Assembly (NCBI GenBank): GCA_046590705.1
Contig: JBKJUK010000084.1
Location: 1 to 14,331 of the forward strand
Reading direction: 5' to 3'
DNA from: JBKJUK01 sp046590705
GTDB lineage: Bacteria; Acidobacteriota; Thermoanaerobaculia; Gp7-AA8
DNA length: 14,331 nt
A program made the position numbers and the translations under genes. Below, in pieces: positions 7,167 through 14,331 of this stretch; position 1 is the first letter of the stretch; each line of letters opens with the position of its first letter. Below the pieces are notes generated by a model. It was not told the DNA's origin. It made no database searches and saw only the letters and a program-made list of their open reading frames with translations.

Positions 7167-8706
7167 GGGCGGAAACCTTCCTTTGAATGAGTGCGGCAAC
7201 GGCGACGACCAGCATCGTCAGATAGCCGAACCAGTCTCCGAATCTTACATAAGGTGTAAGCGTTTGTCGCGGCGCGAACTCGGCTCGGATGATTCCCTTC
7301 TCGAAGAGAGGCAACTGCTCGACGATTCTACCAGTCGGGTCCACATGCGCCGAGATCCCCGTAGTGGCTGCCCTGAGCAGGTACCGGTTGGTTTCCACGG
7401 CTCGCAGCCGGGCCGCGTCCAGATGCTGGCGCGGCGCCGAGGTGCGGTCGAACCAGGCGTCGTTGGTGATGGTGACCAGCACGTTGGCGCCGTGACGCAC
7501 CTGCGTGGCTGGAATCTCCGGGAAGACGACTTCGTAACAGATTGCCGGTCCGTAAGCGAAGCGTCCGCGCATCGGCCTGTCGTTCGTGCCGAATTGAAAC
7601 TCGCCGACAGCCCGCACCAGTTTTTCTGCGAAGAAGAGCGCTTTGCGAAACGGCACGAACTCTCCGAAGGGGACCAGCCTGATCTTGTCGTAGCGCCCTT
7701 TGGCTTCGCCCGCACTGACCAGGAAGGCCGTGTTCCATAACTTCGTCTTGTCGGAAGGGTCGAATGCGACGGAACCAAGAATGATATCGACGCCTGCCAC
7801 CGTCGAGAGATTCTCTACCGCCTGACGGAAGAATTCAGTTTCGAGGAACGGAAGCGGTACGGTGGATTCAGGCCAGATGACGACCTTCGCTCCGCTCAGC
7901 ACGCCTTCCGCACTCATGCGCATCATGCGGTCAAAGATCAGCGTCTCTCGCGCAGGATCCCACTTCTCCTCCTGCGAAACGTTTGGTTGCAAAAGAGCTG
8001 CAACGGTTTTCGCTTCCCGGGAGATCAATTTTTCCTCGCGCGAGAGCAGCACGCTTCCGCATACGAACCAGATGAGATAGAGAACGACTACCACCGCCCC
8101 GGAGATCACTCGCAGACGATTGGTGGCATGCCTCGCCAGAAGCCAGGCAAAAAACGCCGATGGGATCGCGGCGAGGAAGCCGAGGACGTACGGTCCTGTC
8201 CAGGACGAGATCTGCACGAGTGTTCGAAAGTCGATCAGCGTTTCGGCAGTCAGATTCCAGGCGAAGGCGCTCAGATAATGCGCCCGAATCCATTCCGCGG
8301 CGGCCCAGGTGAAGGGGACGAAGACCCATCCTCTGCTGCTGTTCGCCAGCCGGAGTGAGCGCAGCAGCAGTGCGAACACCGCAGCGTTCAGTCCGACGAA
8401 AATCGCCATCAGGATATAAATCACAACTCCGACCGGGAAGGCCAGACCCCCATGAATCGACATGACATCGATGACCCAGGGAACGTTGATCAGCCAGACC
8501 ATGGTGCCGAACAGCTGCCCCTGCAGGAGAGCCTCCCGCATTGAGCGCGAGAATGTCACGGAGAGGATGACCGGCGCCAGAGCGACGAATACGAGTGGCG
8601 TCAGGCTCGCGTCAGGGAAAGAAAGCGCGAAGAGTAGACCTGAAAGCGCGGAAAGCACGATGCGCATTCGGAGACTGTCGCGCGTGATAGATCGTAGGCG
8701 ATACAT
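7159..8706 (-). CDS. lnt: Apolipoprotein N-acyltransferase
   Basis: Lnt adds the third acyl chain to the N-terminal cysteine of lipoproteins at the periplasmic face of the inner membrane. The 515-residue protein has a hydrophobic N-terminal half with several membrane helices (roughly residues 13-30, 34-52, 64-82, 88-118, 165-190 and 199-220), then a nitrilase-type domain, and a last hydrophobic helix (494-507). The catalytic triad is visible as Glu280 (VIWPES), Lys341 (RYDKIRLVPFGEF) and Cys390 (GPAICYEVVFPE). The downstream NDAWF and QHLDAARLRAVE segments are also family hallmarks. The start at 8706 gives a complete protein but no clear ribosome site; Met14 is an alternative. Its stop overlaps the start of prfB by eight bases, so the two genes share a transcript. 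It appears to be first in the minus-strand cluster. Confidence 0.96.
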   Translation of the reverse strand: MYRLRSITRDSLRMRIVLSALSGLLFALSFPDASLTPLVFVALAPVILSVTFSRSMREALLQGQLFGTMVWLINVPWVIDVMSIHGGLAFPVGVVIYILMAIFVGLNAAVFALLLRSLRLANSSRGWVFVPFTWAAAEWIRAHYLSAFAWNLTAETLIDFRTLVQISSWTGPYVLGFLAAIPSAFFAWLLARHATNRLRVISGAVVVVLYLIWFVCGSVLLSREEKLISREAKTVAALLQPNVSQEEKWDPARETLIFDRMMRMSAEGVLSGAKVVIWPESTVPLPFLETEFFRQAVENLSTVAGVDIILGSVAFDPSDKTKLWNTAFLVSAGEAKGRYDKIRLVPFGEFVPFRKALFFAEKLVRAVGEFQFGTNDRPMRGRFAYGPAICYEVVFPEIPATQVRHGANVLVTITNDAWFDRTSAPRQHLDAARLRAVETNRYLLRAATTGISAHVDPTGRIVEQLPLFEKGIIRAEFAPRQTLTPYVRFGDWFGYLTMLVVAVAALIQRKVSAHV

Positions 8707-8751
8707 GCGGGCCGCATCTTAAACGAGTCGCCGTCCGGAGCGGCGGCGCGG

Positions 8752-8851
8752 GTGGGCGCGAGGGATCTACGGGCAGGGACCGCGCTGTGAATGATGATCG
8801 CGACCCCTTCGCGTAGATTCCTCAGTCGCAATTCTCTTCGCGCTCGCCCAC
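8752..8851. repeat. Degenerate relative of the spacer palindrome
   Basis: GAGGGATCTACG (8760-8771) and CGTAGATTCCTC (8812-8823) are inverted copies with one mismatch in 12. Outside them GTGGGCG (8752-8758) pairs with CGCCCAC (8845-8851). Just beyond, CGAAATGACGTT (8876-8887) echoes the GGAATGACGT outer arm of the 3601-3789 element, and CGAAATGAC recurs near 9010-9018. Word order in the right half is the same as in the larger copy, so I read it as a decayed member of the same repeat family. Confidence 0.6.
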
Positions 8852-9158
8852 GGACACGGACACTGCGTGCTCCTTCGAAATGACGTTCCTGGTCCGCGGG
8901 ACGAACATCGTTGCGTCAAAAAAACTTTTCTTTGAACCCTTCGGAACTCAAAGTTTCTCAGCTACTCAGATTTCCTCCAGTGGATATGCCGTCAAAAATA
9001 ATACTTCTGCGAAATGACAGGGTCGAGGCTCAGAAATCCGATGGTTGCGAAGTCGAATATTGATGCTCTAATCCAGAAAATTCAAACATTCCAAAACTTC
9101 TCGCAGCACGCGCTTCATCTCAGATCAACCAAACAACGTCGCATCCATTTGTCGTATT
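8852..9158. other. Non-coding leader upstream of the secreted-protein genes
   Basis: This stretch is visibly richer in A and T than its surroundings, especially after 8915, as expected for a promoter region between divergent genes (lnt leftward, the first paralogue rightward). I could not find a -35/-10 pair good enough to call. A short imperfect stem CTTTGA (8930-8935) / TCAAAG (8948-8953) is present. No gene is supported. Confidence 0.5.
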
Positions 9159-9163
9159 GGAGG
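9159..9163 (+). promoter_or_regulatory. Ribosome binding site that fixes the start at 9172
   Basis: GGAGG lies eight bases before ATG 9172. A longer reading from TTG 9157 would place this site inside the coding sequence and put five extra residues before an otherwise ideal signal peptide, so ATG 9172 is preferred. Confidence 0.85.
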
Positions 9164-9171
9164 TGCAGTCG

Positions 9172-11907
9172 ATGAGGATCCTGACCCGGTTTGTCAGTCT
9201 AATCTTGTTGTTGCTGGGAGCAGCCACGGCGCAAAGTGCAGCCGCTCCCTCGGCGAACGTGGGCGCGAACGGCGCCGCCCGTCAGCCTGCCGACCGTGAA
9301 GTCGTGCGTGCGCAACTCGCAGCCTATTTCAAAGGAATCGAGAAGAACTCCCCTACCGTACTGGGTGGCCTCGCTAAATCGCCCGAGGCGATGAAGGCGG
9401 TTCAGGAACGCATCGCGACGATGGATGATGCGGAGCTTTCACGCATGCAGCGGTTGATGGCCAGCACTCCCGACTGGAAGGCGGCCCCGGAAGCGTTCGC
9501 CACTGCCTTTCCTCCCGCCGTGCTCGACCAAGCCAGACGCGTCGGTGCCGACTACGCCAGCCAGGTGCCGAAAGGCGAGATCATGCGCGACGACGTGCGA
9601 ACGCTCGTCAGCGTCCTGAAGCTTCTCCCTGACACGAAACTGAAGGAACTCGGCGTCGATCGAAAGATGGTCACGTCGCTCGACGAGACCTTCGCAGGCA
9701 TGACGCCCCTGCAGACGGCCATGTTACAGAGACGCGCCATCGAATCCGGCGGGTTCGGGGAGACTACAGCCTCAGCCCTGCACGCCATCCCTCCAGCTAT
9801 GCAGCGAGGCGCAGGAGCGCTGGCTGAGCATGGCCCGCTTTCTGAGAAAGATGTGGAAGATCTGAACAAATTTCGTATCGAACTGGAAGGTCTATTAGGC
9901 AGGATCAACGCACTGCCAGCAGATGCGAAGAAGAAGCTGCAATCTTTCGACAGCGCCGCCCTCAACGGTCAGCTTACCCAACTGCGCGCCGCTACACCGC
10001 AGGCGCTCTTCATGATGCGCTACAACATGTCGCAGGAGATGCTTCAGAACTTGAGGCAGAACGTCGCTTTCCTCGAACGAATCTCGAACATCAGTAAAGA
10101 GGAGACGGCGGCACTCGAGAAGTTCCGCGGGGAACTCACTCACGCCTTCAAGCAGGTGAGAGTCGAGGGCCAGCCCGAGTGGGAGGGCGCCACGGCCATG
10201 ATGGCCGGACTCGGTACTGAGCATCTGCTGGTCCTGCAGCAGCGAATGAATTCGTACGGGAGCTGGCAGTCGGCTCTACCGGCCGTCTATCAGACGCTGT
10301 CCGCTTCCGAGACTCGCTCGCGCCTTCAGGCTGTTTCCGGCCCTGAGCCGGATCCTGATGCCGTTAGAACGAACGATGCTTTCCGCAGGCAGGCACTTGC
10401 CTACATCGACTCCCTCAAAGCAGACAAGGATCTCGACGCGAGTTTCATCGCAAAAGCGCGCGCCACCATCGTCAACGCTTCAGCCGAACGCCTCGAACTG
10501 ATTCGGATGGCCATAGAACGTTTACCGGCCTCGGCCTCGGCCTCGGAGCGCCTTGCGATCGTCGCGATGCACAACATCGACTTCGGTTGCTCTCTCACCT
10601 TCACTGCTATCCCACGACTTTGTACTCCGGGAGGTTGTTTATTTGGCGTCTGCATTCCGGAGATCTGCACACCTGCAGTCACGGTGACCGCAGACTTCAG
10701 CTCGGTCTGCAACCCAATCGAAGATGCGATGGAAGCGGTTGAGCACAGCATCGTCAACACGGCCAATGCGGCCGTGGAAACGATGCGCTCAGGTATTCAG
10801 GCCTCCATCACCGGCGTCCAGAGCGCGGTGAATACCTCCATCGCCTCGGTAAACACGGTGATCAGCACGTCCGTGAATGCGATCACCAGCACCGTGAATG
10901 AGATCGCCGCCTTCGCCCAGAAGATCCCTGATCTCGCCTGGAAGGCAATCAAGGCCGCGCTCAACCTGCTGCTGGACATCAACATCAAAAACGGTGTGAC
11001 GTTGCGCGACCTCATCGCCAGCGGTCCGCAAACTGCCCTTACTTCCATGACTTCACTGGTCGGACTCAGCGGAAGCTGGTGGACGGCAATCTCGAGCTTC
11101 ACTCTGCCGCTGATCCCCTGCCCTCCGACTGGCTTCAACACTCCATTTGGCGTCGTCGGGGACGGTGCAGCTTCTGCGAATTACGGCAGGTATCGCCTGA
11201 TGATCGACGGGATCCTTGGTCTGATTCCCGACACCGAGACCAGTCTCGTCGTCAAGATCCCCGCTCAGGTCACGTTCATGATGTTCGACTTTCTCGGCCT
11301 CTGCCTCGAGCAGGCAGCTTCAGATGCAGACGCCGCGGAAGGCACCGCCCGGCACAATCTGATCATCGCGAACTTCGGGACCATGCAAACGTTCGTCGGC
11401 TCGCAGATCGCCGGACTCACGGCCACCTCCGGGAATCAGTCAGCCTCACTTCTGACTCTTCTTTCCACCCAGGGCGCCAGCACGCAGGCCACACTCCTCG
11501 GAAGTAGCCAGGCCACGCAATCCCTGATCAACAGCCAGACCGCTTCACTGCAGAACCTGCTGACCACCGACAGCAACTCGATCCAGAGTTTGCTGCGCAT
11601 AGAAAATGACGCTACCCAGGTCGATGTGAAATCCTTCAGAGACCTCGATCTCAGGCTGACCATCGAGCGTGTTCTGCAGGCGGGTACCGGTGACGAAGTC
11701 GCCAGTTTCCAGCTCCTCGAGCCTTGGGGAAACCTTCGGCTCGTGGCCGGCATCGTGGACGAGACCATCAGATCGATGGTCATCGCCCAGGAGGGAATCG
11801 GGATGGCGCAGAAGTACTACGACGCGGCCTCCGTGCTGATCAACGACGCTAAATACAAACTCGCTTACCGCGAATTATCGAAAGCGTATCGGGAGGCGAC
11901 TAAATGA
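9172..11907 (+). CDS. Large secreted protein of unrecognised family, paralogue 1
   Basis: I do not recognise this 911-residue protein. It starts with a clear Sec signal peptide (basic residues, hydrophobic 7-18, then Ala-rich cleavage region about 20-25). Residues about 40-470 are predicted mainly helical, with repeated EKFR-type helices. A Cys-rich insert follows: Cys473, then Cys484, 489, 494 and 499 at exact five-residue spacing, then Cys513. Residues 514-584 form a Ser/Thr/Val-rich amphipathic helical stretch. The most conserved core follows: IPDLAW (585-590), NGVTLRDL, Cys650 in PCPP, TPFG, ANYGRYRLMID and Cys711 in GLCLEQA. The tail is rich in Gln, Ser and Leu. No membrane anchor or enzyme motif is visible. 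The next gene is a paralogue 53 bases downstream. The coding call is firm; a surface or periplasmic structural role is a guess. Confidence 0.92.
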   Translation: MRILTRFVSLILLLLGAATAQSAAAPSANVGANGAARQPADREVVRAQLAAYFKGIEKNSPTVLGGLAKSPEAMKAVQERIATMDDAELSRMQRLMASTPDWKAAPEAFATAFPPAVLDQARRVGADYASQVPKGEIMRDDVRTLVSVLKLLPDTKLKELGVDRKMVTSLDETFAGMTPLQTAMLQRRAIESGGFGETTASALHAIPPAMQRGAGALAEHGPLSEKDVEDLNKFRIELEGLLGRINALPADAKKKLQSFDSAALNGQLTQLRAATPQALFMMRYNMSQEMLQNLRQNVAFLERISNISKEETAALEKFRGELTHAFKQVRVEGQPEWEGATAMMAGLGTEHLLVLQQRMNSYGSWQSALPAVYQTLSASETRSRLQAVSGPEPDPDAVRTNDAFRRQALAYIDSLKADKDLDASFIAKARATIVNASAERLELIRMAIERLPASASASERLAIVAMHNIDFGCSLTFTAIPRLCTPGGCLFGVCIPEICTPAVTVTADFSSVCNPIEDAMEAVEHSIVNTANAAVETMRSGIQASITGVQSAVNTSIASVNTVISTSVNAITSTVNEIAAFAQKIPDLAWKAIKAALNLLLDINIKNGVTLRDLIASGPQTALTSMTSLVGLSGSWWTAISSFTLPLIPCPPTGFNTPFGVVGDGAASANYGRYRLMIDGILGLIPDTETSLVVKIPAQVTFMMFDFLGLCLEQAASDADAAEGTARHNLIIANFGTMQTFVGSQIAGLTATSGNQSASLLTLLSTQGASTQATLLGSSQATQSLINSQTASLQNLLTTDSNSIQSLLRIENDATQVDVKSFRDLDLRLTIERVLQAGTGDEVASFQLLEPWGNLRLVAGIVDETIRSMVIAQEGIGMAQKYYDAASVLINDAKYKLAYRELSKAYREATK

Positions 11908-11955
11908 CCGCCTCAATCCTTTCAGTGCTCGATGGAAGTTCGATGTTCAAAGGAG
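11891..11955 (+). promoter_or_regulatory. Two competing translation starts for paralogue 2
   Basis: GGGAGG (11891-11896) lies seven bases before ATG 11904, which overlaps the stop of the previous gene as ATGA. AAAGGAG (11949-11955) lies five bases before ATG 11961. Both ATGs, and a third at 11943, are in the same frame. Only 11961 begins directly with a typical signal peptide. The longer form would put 19 extra residues in front of it. Confidence 0.65.
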
Positions 11956-11960
11956 TCGTC

Positions 11961-14331
11961 ATGAAGTGGTCAGTCCGGTGCTCACTGCTCTTGTCACTAC
12001 TCGCAGTTCCGTTGGCCTTACATTCCGCAGCAGTGCCAAAAACGCTCGACAACGCACAGGTCCGTAAGGAACTCGCCAGCTACTTCGCACAGATTTCCCA
12101 GAACTCTCCGACTGTGCTCGGCAGCATGGCCAAGTCACCCGACACCATGGCTGCAGTGCAGAAGCGGATCGCAGGCATGAGCGATCAGGAACTCTCCGGC
12201 TTCCGCAAGCTGATGGCTGAAACGCCGGACTGGAAGATGGCTCCTGAAGTCTTCACCAGAGCCTTTCCGCCTGATGTCCTTCAGCAGATCAAGCGGGTCG
12301 GCAACGAGTACGCCGGGTCCGCCTCACGTGGCGATGAAATGCGAAAAGATGTGCAGACTCTCGCGTCAATCCTGAAATTGCTGCCCGATGCCAAACTGAA
12401 GGAAGTAGGAGTCGACCGCACAATGCTCGACTCCCTCGAAGCGACATTCGACGGGATCTCGCCACTTCAGGCGACGATGCTGCATCAAAGGGCAGGCGAA
12501 GTCAGTGCCTGGGACGCCAGGAGCGCGGCCGCACTCGACGCAATTCCACCGGCCCTGCGGCGAGGCGCCGCAGCTCTCGCCCAGCACGGCCCACTCACCG
12601 AGAAGGATGTTGCGGAACTCACCAGCTTCCGCACCTCGCTGAACGCACTTCTTTCACGCATTGACAACCTTCCACCGGAAACGAGAAAGACTTTGAAAGT
12701 CGACGAGTTTCGCGGTCAGATGAAACAACTCGGCACCGCGCCACCCGACATGCTTTACATGGTTCGACACAACGTGCCGACCGAGATGCTCGAAGCACTG
12801 GCATCCAACGTCAGCTTTCTGGAACGAATCGCCGGTCTTACGCCCAAGGAAAAGAAAGATCTCGAAACGTTCCGCTCCGAACTCACGACAGCTTTCAAAA
12901 CTCTCGAACCGGAGAGTACCGATGGAAGCAAGACACCCGGGTTCGAAGAAATGCTCTCCGATCTTGGTCCGGCACAACTCACGCTGCTGAAGGACTCCCT
13001 CTCTACCTACGGCAACTGGCAGACAGCGCTGCCAGCGTTCTACCGAACACTCGCCTCGCCTGAACTGCCTGCACGTCTGGCTTTACTGAAAGGGGACACA
13101 CTCGATCCGAGTGTTGTCGCTGGGCTGGAGGAGTTCCGCAAGCAGACTTTCGCGGAAATTGCCTCGACTGCGACAGTTTCCGGAATCGATCTCGCGCTTG
13201 TCGACAGAGCCCGTCAGCGACTCGCGGCAACTCCTCTCGACCGTCTCGAAGTCATGAGAATGTCGCTCGAGAGTCTCGGGACATCAGCAACTCCCGGTGA
13301 GAGACTTTCCATCGTAGCCATGCATGAAATCAACTTCAACTGCGCGGTGTCGATGCCCGATCCCGTTCCGAACATCAGCCTCGATTTTATCTGCGATCCG
13401 ATCGAGGACGCGCTCGAAGCGATCGAGCATGGAATTCTCAATACGGTGAACTCGATCGTCGCCACCGTGAAGAGCACCCTGGACACGACCATCAGCACGA
13501 TCTCGAGCGCTCTTACCAGCGCCGTCTCGACCATCACCTCGACCGTGAACTCACTGGTCTCCTCGATCACCAGTACCGTGACGACGATTTCGGACTTCGT
13601 TAAAACTATCCCCGATCTGGCCTGGCAGGCCATTCAGACAGCTCTCAATCTCCTGCTCGACATTCAGATAAAGAATGGGGTGACGCTCCGCAATCTCGTG
13701 GCCCAGGGCGCCGAGGTGGGGCTGAATTCGATGAAGAATCTGCTCGGTCTTTCTGCTGGCTGGTGGTCTGCAATTTCAACGTTCAATCTGCCTCAGATTC
13801 CCTGTCCAGCTTCGGGCGTGCACACGCCATTCGGTAACGTAGGCGATGGCGCAGCCGCCGCGAACTATGGCCGCTACCGCCTGATGATCGACAACCTCGT
13901 CGGAATGATCCCCGACACTGAGCTGAGTTTGAAGTTCAAAATCCCGGCGCAGATCCTCTACCTGGCCTACGACTTTCTCGGCGTCTGTCTCGAGCAGGCA
14001 GCAGCAGACGCCGACTCGGCGGAGTCCGCCACGCGAAATACTCTGGTTCTGACCAATTTTGGCTCCCTGCAGACATATATCGGAAGGCAGGTGGCCGGGC
14101 TGGCTCTCGCCAGCGGCGGCCAGACCACACAACTGACTGCCTTGATCAACGGAGAAGGAGCGACTCTTCGGAACGCAGTCATCGCGCAAAGCAACGCCAC
14201 GCAGTCACTGCTCAAGGTCTTTGCGCAGGAGCGGCAAGGCACCGCAGGAAGATCAACCGCGCTCTGGCGGGCGTCCGTGGAGCCTGACCCGAAGGGAATA
14301 CGACGCGGCACACGCGCCTTGGGGTGTGCAT
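11961..14331 (+). CDS. Large secreted protein of unrecognised family, paralogue 2, 3' end outside window
   Basis: The frame stays open from ATG 11961 to the window end (790 codons), so the gene is truncated there. The product starts with a signal peptide (MKWSVRCSLLLSLLAVPLAL, then SAA). It matches paralogue 1 from the NSPTVLG segment through CLEQA. In the core, 25 of 30 residues are identical across IPDLAW to TLR-L, and 24 of 30 across the segment from PCP to RYRLMID. Cys461, 478, 615 and 676 correspond to Cys473, 513, 650 and 711 of paralogue 1, but the Cys-x4 insert is missing. The helical stretch 479-549 is almost purely Ser, Thr, Val and Ile with few charges. After ATQSLL (about residue 750) it no longer resembles paralogue 1 and becomes Arg/Gly-rich, which may be real divergence or a sequence problem near the end. 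Function unknown. Confidence 0.9.
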   Translation, partial: MKWSVRCSLLLSLLAVPLALHSAAVPKTLDNAQVRKELASYFAQISQNSPTVLGSMAKSPDTMAAVQKRIAGMSDQELSGFRKLMAETPDWKMAPEVFTRAFPPDVLQQIKRVGNEYAGSASRGDEMRKDVQTLASILKLLPDAKLKEVGVDRTMLDSLEATFDGISPLQATMLHQRAGEVSAWDARSAAALDAIPPALRRGAAALAQHGPLTEKDVAELTSFRTSLNALLSRIDNLPPETRKTLKVDEFRGQMKQLGTAPPDMLYMVRHNVPTEMLEALASNVSFLERIAGLTPKEKKDLETFRSELTTAFKTLEPESTDGSKTPGFEEMLSDLGPAQLTLLKDSLSTYGNWQTALPAFYRTLASPELPARLALLKGDTLDPSVVAGLEEFRKQTFAEIASTATVSGIDLALVDRARQRLAATPLDRLEVMRMSLESLGTSATPGERLSIVAMHEINFNCAVSMPDPVPNISLDFICDPIEDALEAIEHGILNTVNSIVATVKSTLDTTISTISSALTSAVSTITSTVNSLVSSITSTVTTISDFVKTIPDLAWQAIQTALNLLLDIQIKNGVTLRNLVAQGAEVGLNSMKNLLGLSAGWWSAISTFNLPQIPCPASGVHTPFGNVGDGAAAANYGRYRLMIDNLVGMIPDTELSLKFKIPAQILYLAYDFLGVCLEQAAADADSAESATRNTLVLTNFGSLQTYIGRQVAGLALASGGQTTQLTALINGEGATLRNAVIAQSNATQSLLKVFAQERQGTAGRSTALWRASVEPDPKGIRRGTRALGCA

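Noticed and set aside
7135..7740. Plus-strand open frame opposite lnt and prfB
   Set aside because: It is antisense to two strongly recognised genes and shows no domain or start signal.
9045..9074. Possible promoter TTGCGA / TAATCC upstream of paralogue 1
   Set aside because: The 18-base spacing is acceptable but the -10 match is poor, and similar matches occur by chance in AT-rich DNA.
9157..9171. TTG start for paralogue 1
   Set aside because: GGAGG is inside this extension and ATG 9172 at eight bases gives an ideal signal peptide.

Overview
The window looks like a piece of a moderately GC-rich Gram-negative chromosome. Lnt, the last enzyme of lipoprotein maturation, implies an outer-membrane lifestyle. 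The mix of an M6 metalloprotease with a CARDB domain, an lnt-prfB pair and dispersed intergenic palindromes built around GAGGAATCT/AGATTCCTC and GGAATGACG words reminds me of Acidobacteriota. That placement is inference from memory, not a search result. I see no tRNA, rRNA, CRISPR array, insertion sequence or phage gene.

Layout from left to right. Positions 1-3450 (+) hold the 3' part of a large secreted M6 (immune inhibitor A-like) metalloprotease with two repeated beta-sandwich modules and a C-terminal CARDB domain. It ends at a strong hairpin terminator that should work in both directions. Next is a 320-base spacer carrying a large nested inverted repeat. A four-gene minus-strand cluster follows, read from right to left: lnt (8706-7159), prfB (7166-6059, with the classical programmed +1 frameshift), a family-4-like glycosyltransferase (5934-4414) and a CoA-pyrophosphatase-type Nudix hydrolase (4417-3827). 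The lnt/prfB and glycosyltransferase/Nudix junctions overlap by 8 and 4 bases. Between prfB and the glycosyltransferase sits a roughly 31-bp inverted repeat made of a 7-base GGAGAAT unit. Positions 8707-9171 are non-coding and hold a degenerate second copy of the spacer palindrome plus an AT-richer leader.

Positions 9172-14331 (+) hold two tandem paralogous genes for large secreted proteins of a family I cannot name; the second runs off the window. They share an alpha-helical N-terminal half, a Ser/Thr/Val-rich amphipathic helical segment and a highly conserved core (IPDLAW ... NGVTLR ... TPFG ... ANYGRYRLMID ... CLEQA). The first copy alone carries a Cys-x4 repeat. This pair is the best candidate for something undescribed here.

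Functionally, the central cluster is housekeeping (lipoprotein acylation, translation termination, envelope glycan synthesis, nucleotide clean-up). The flanking plus-strand genes encode exported proteins. Nothing in the sequence directly links the two sets.
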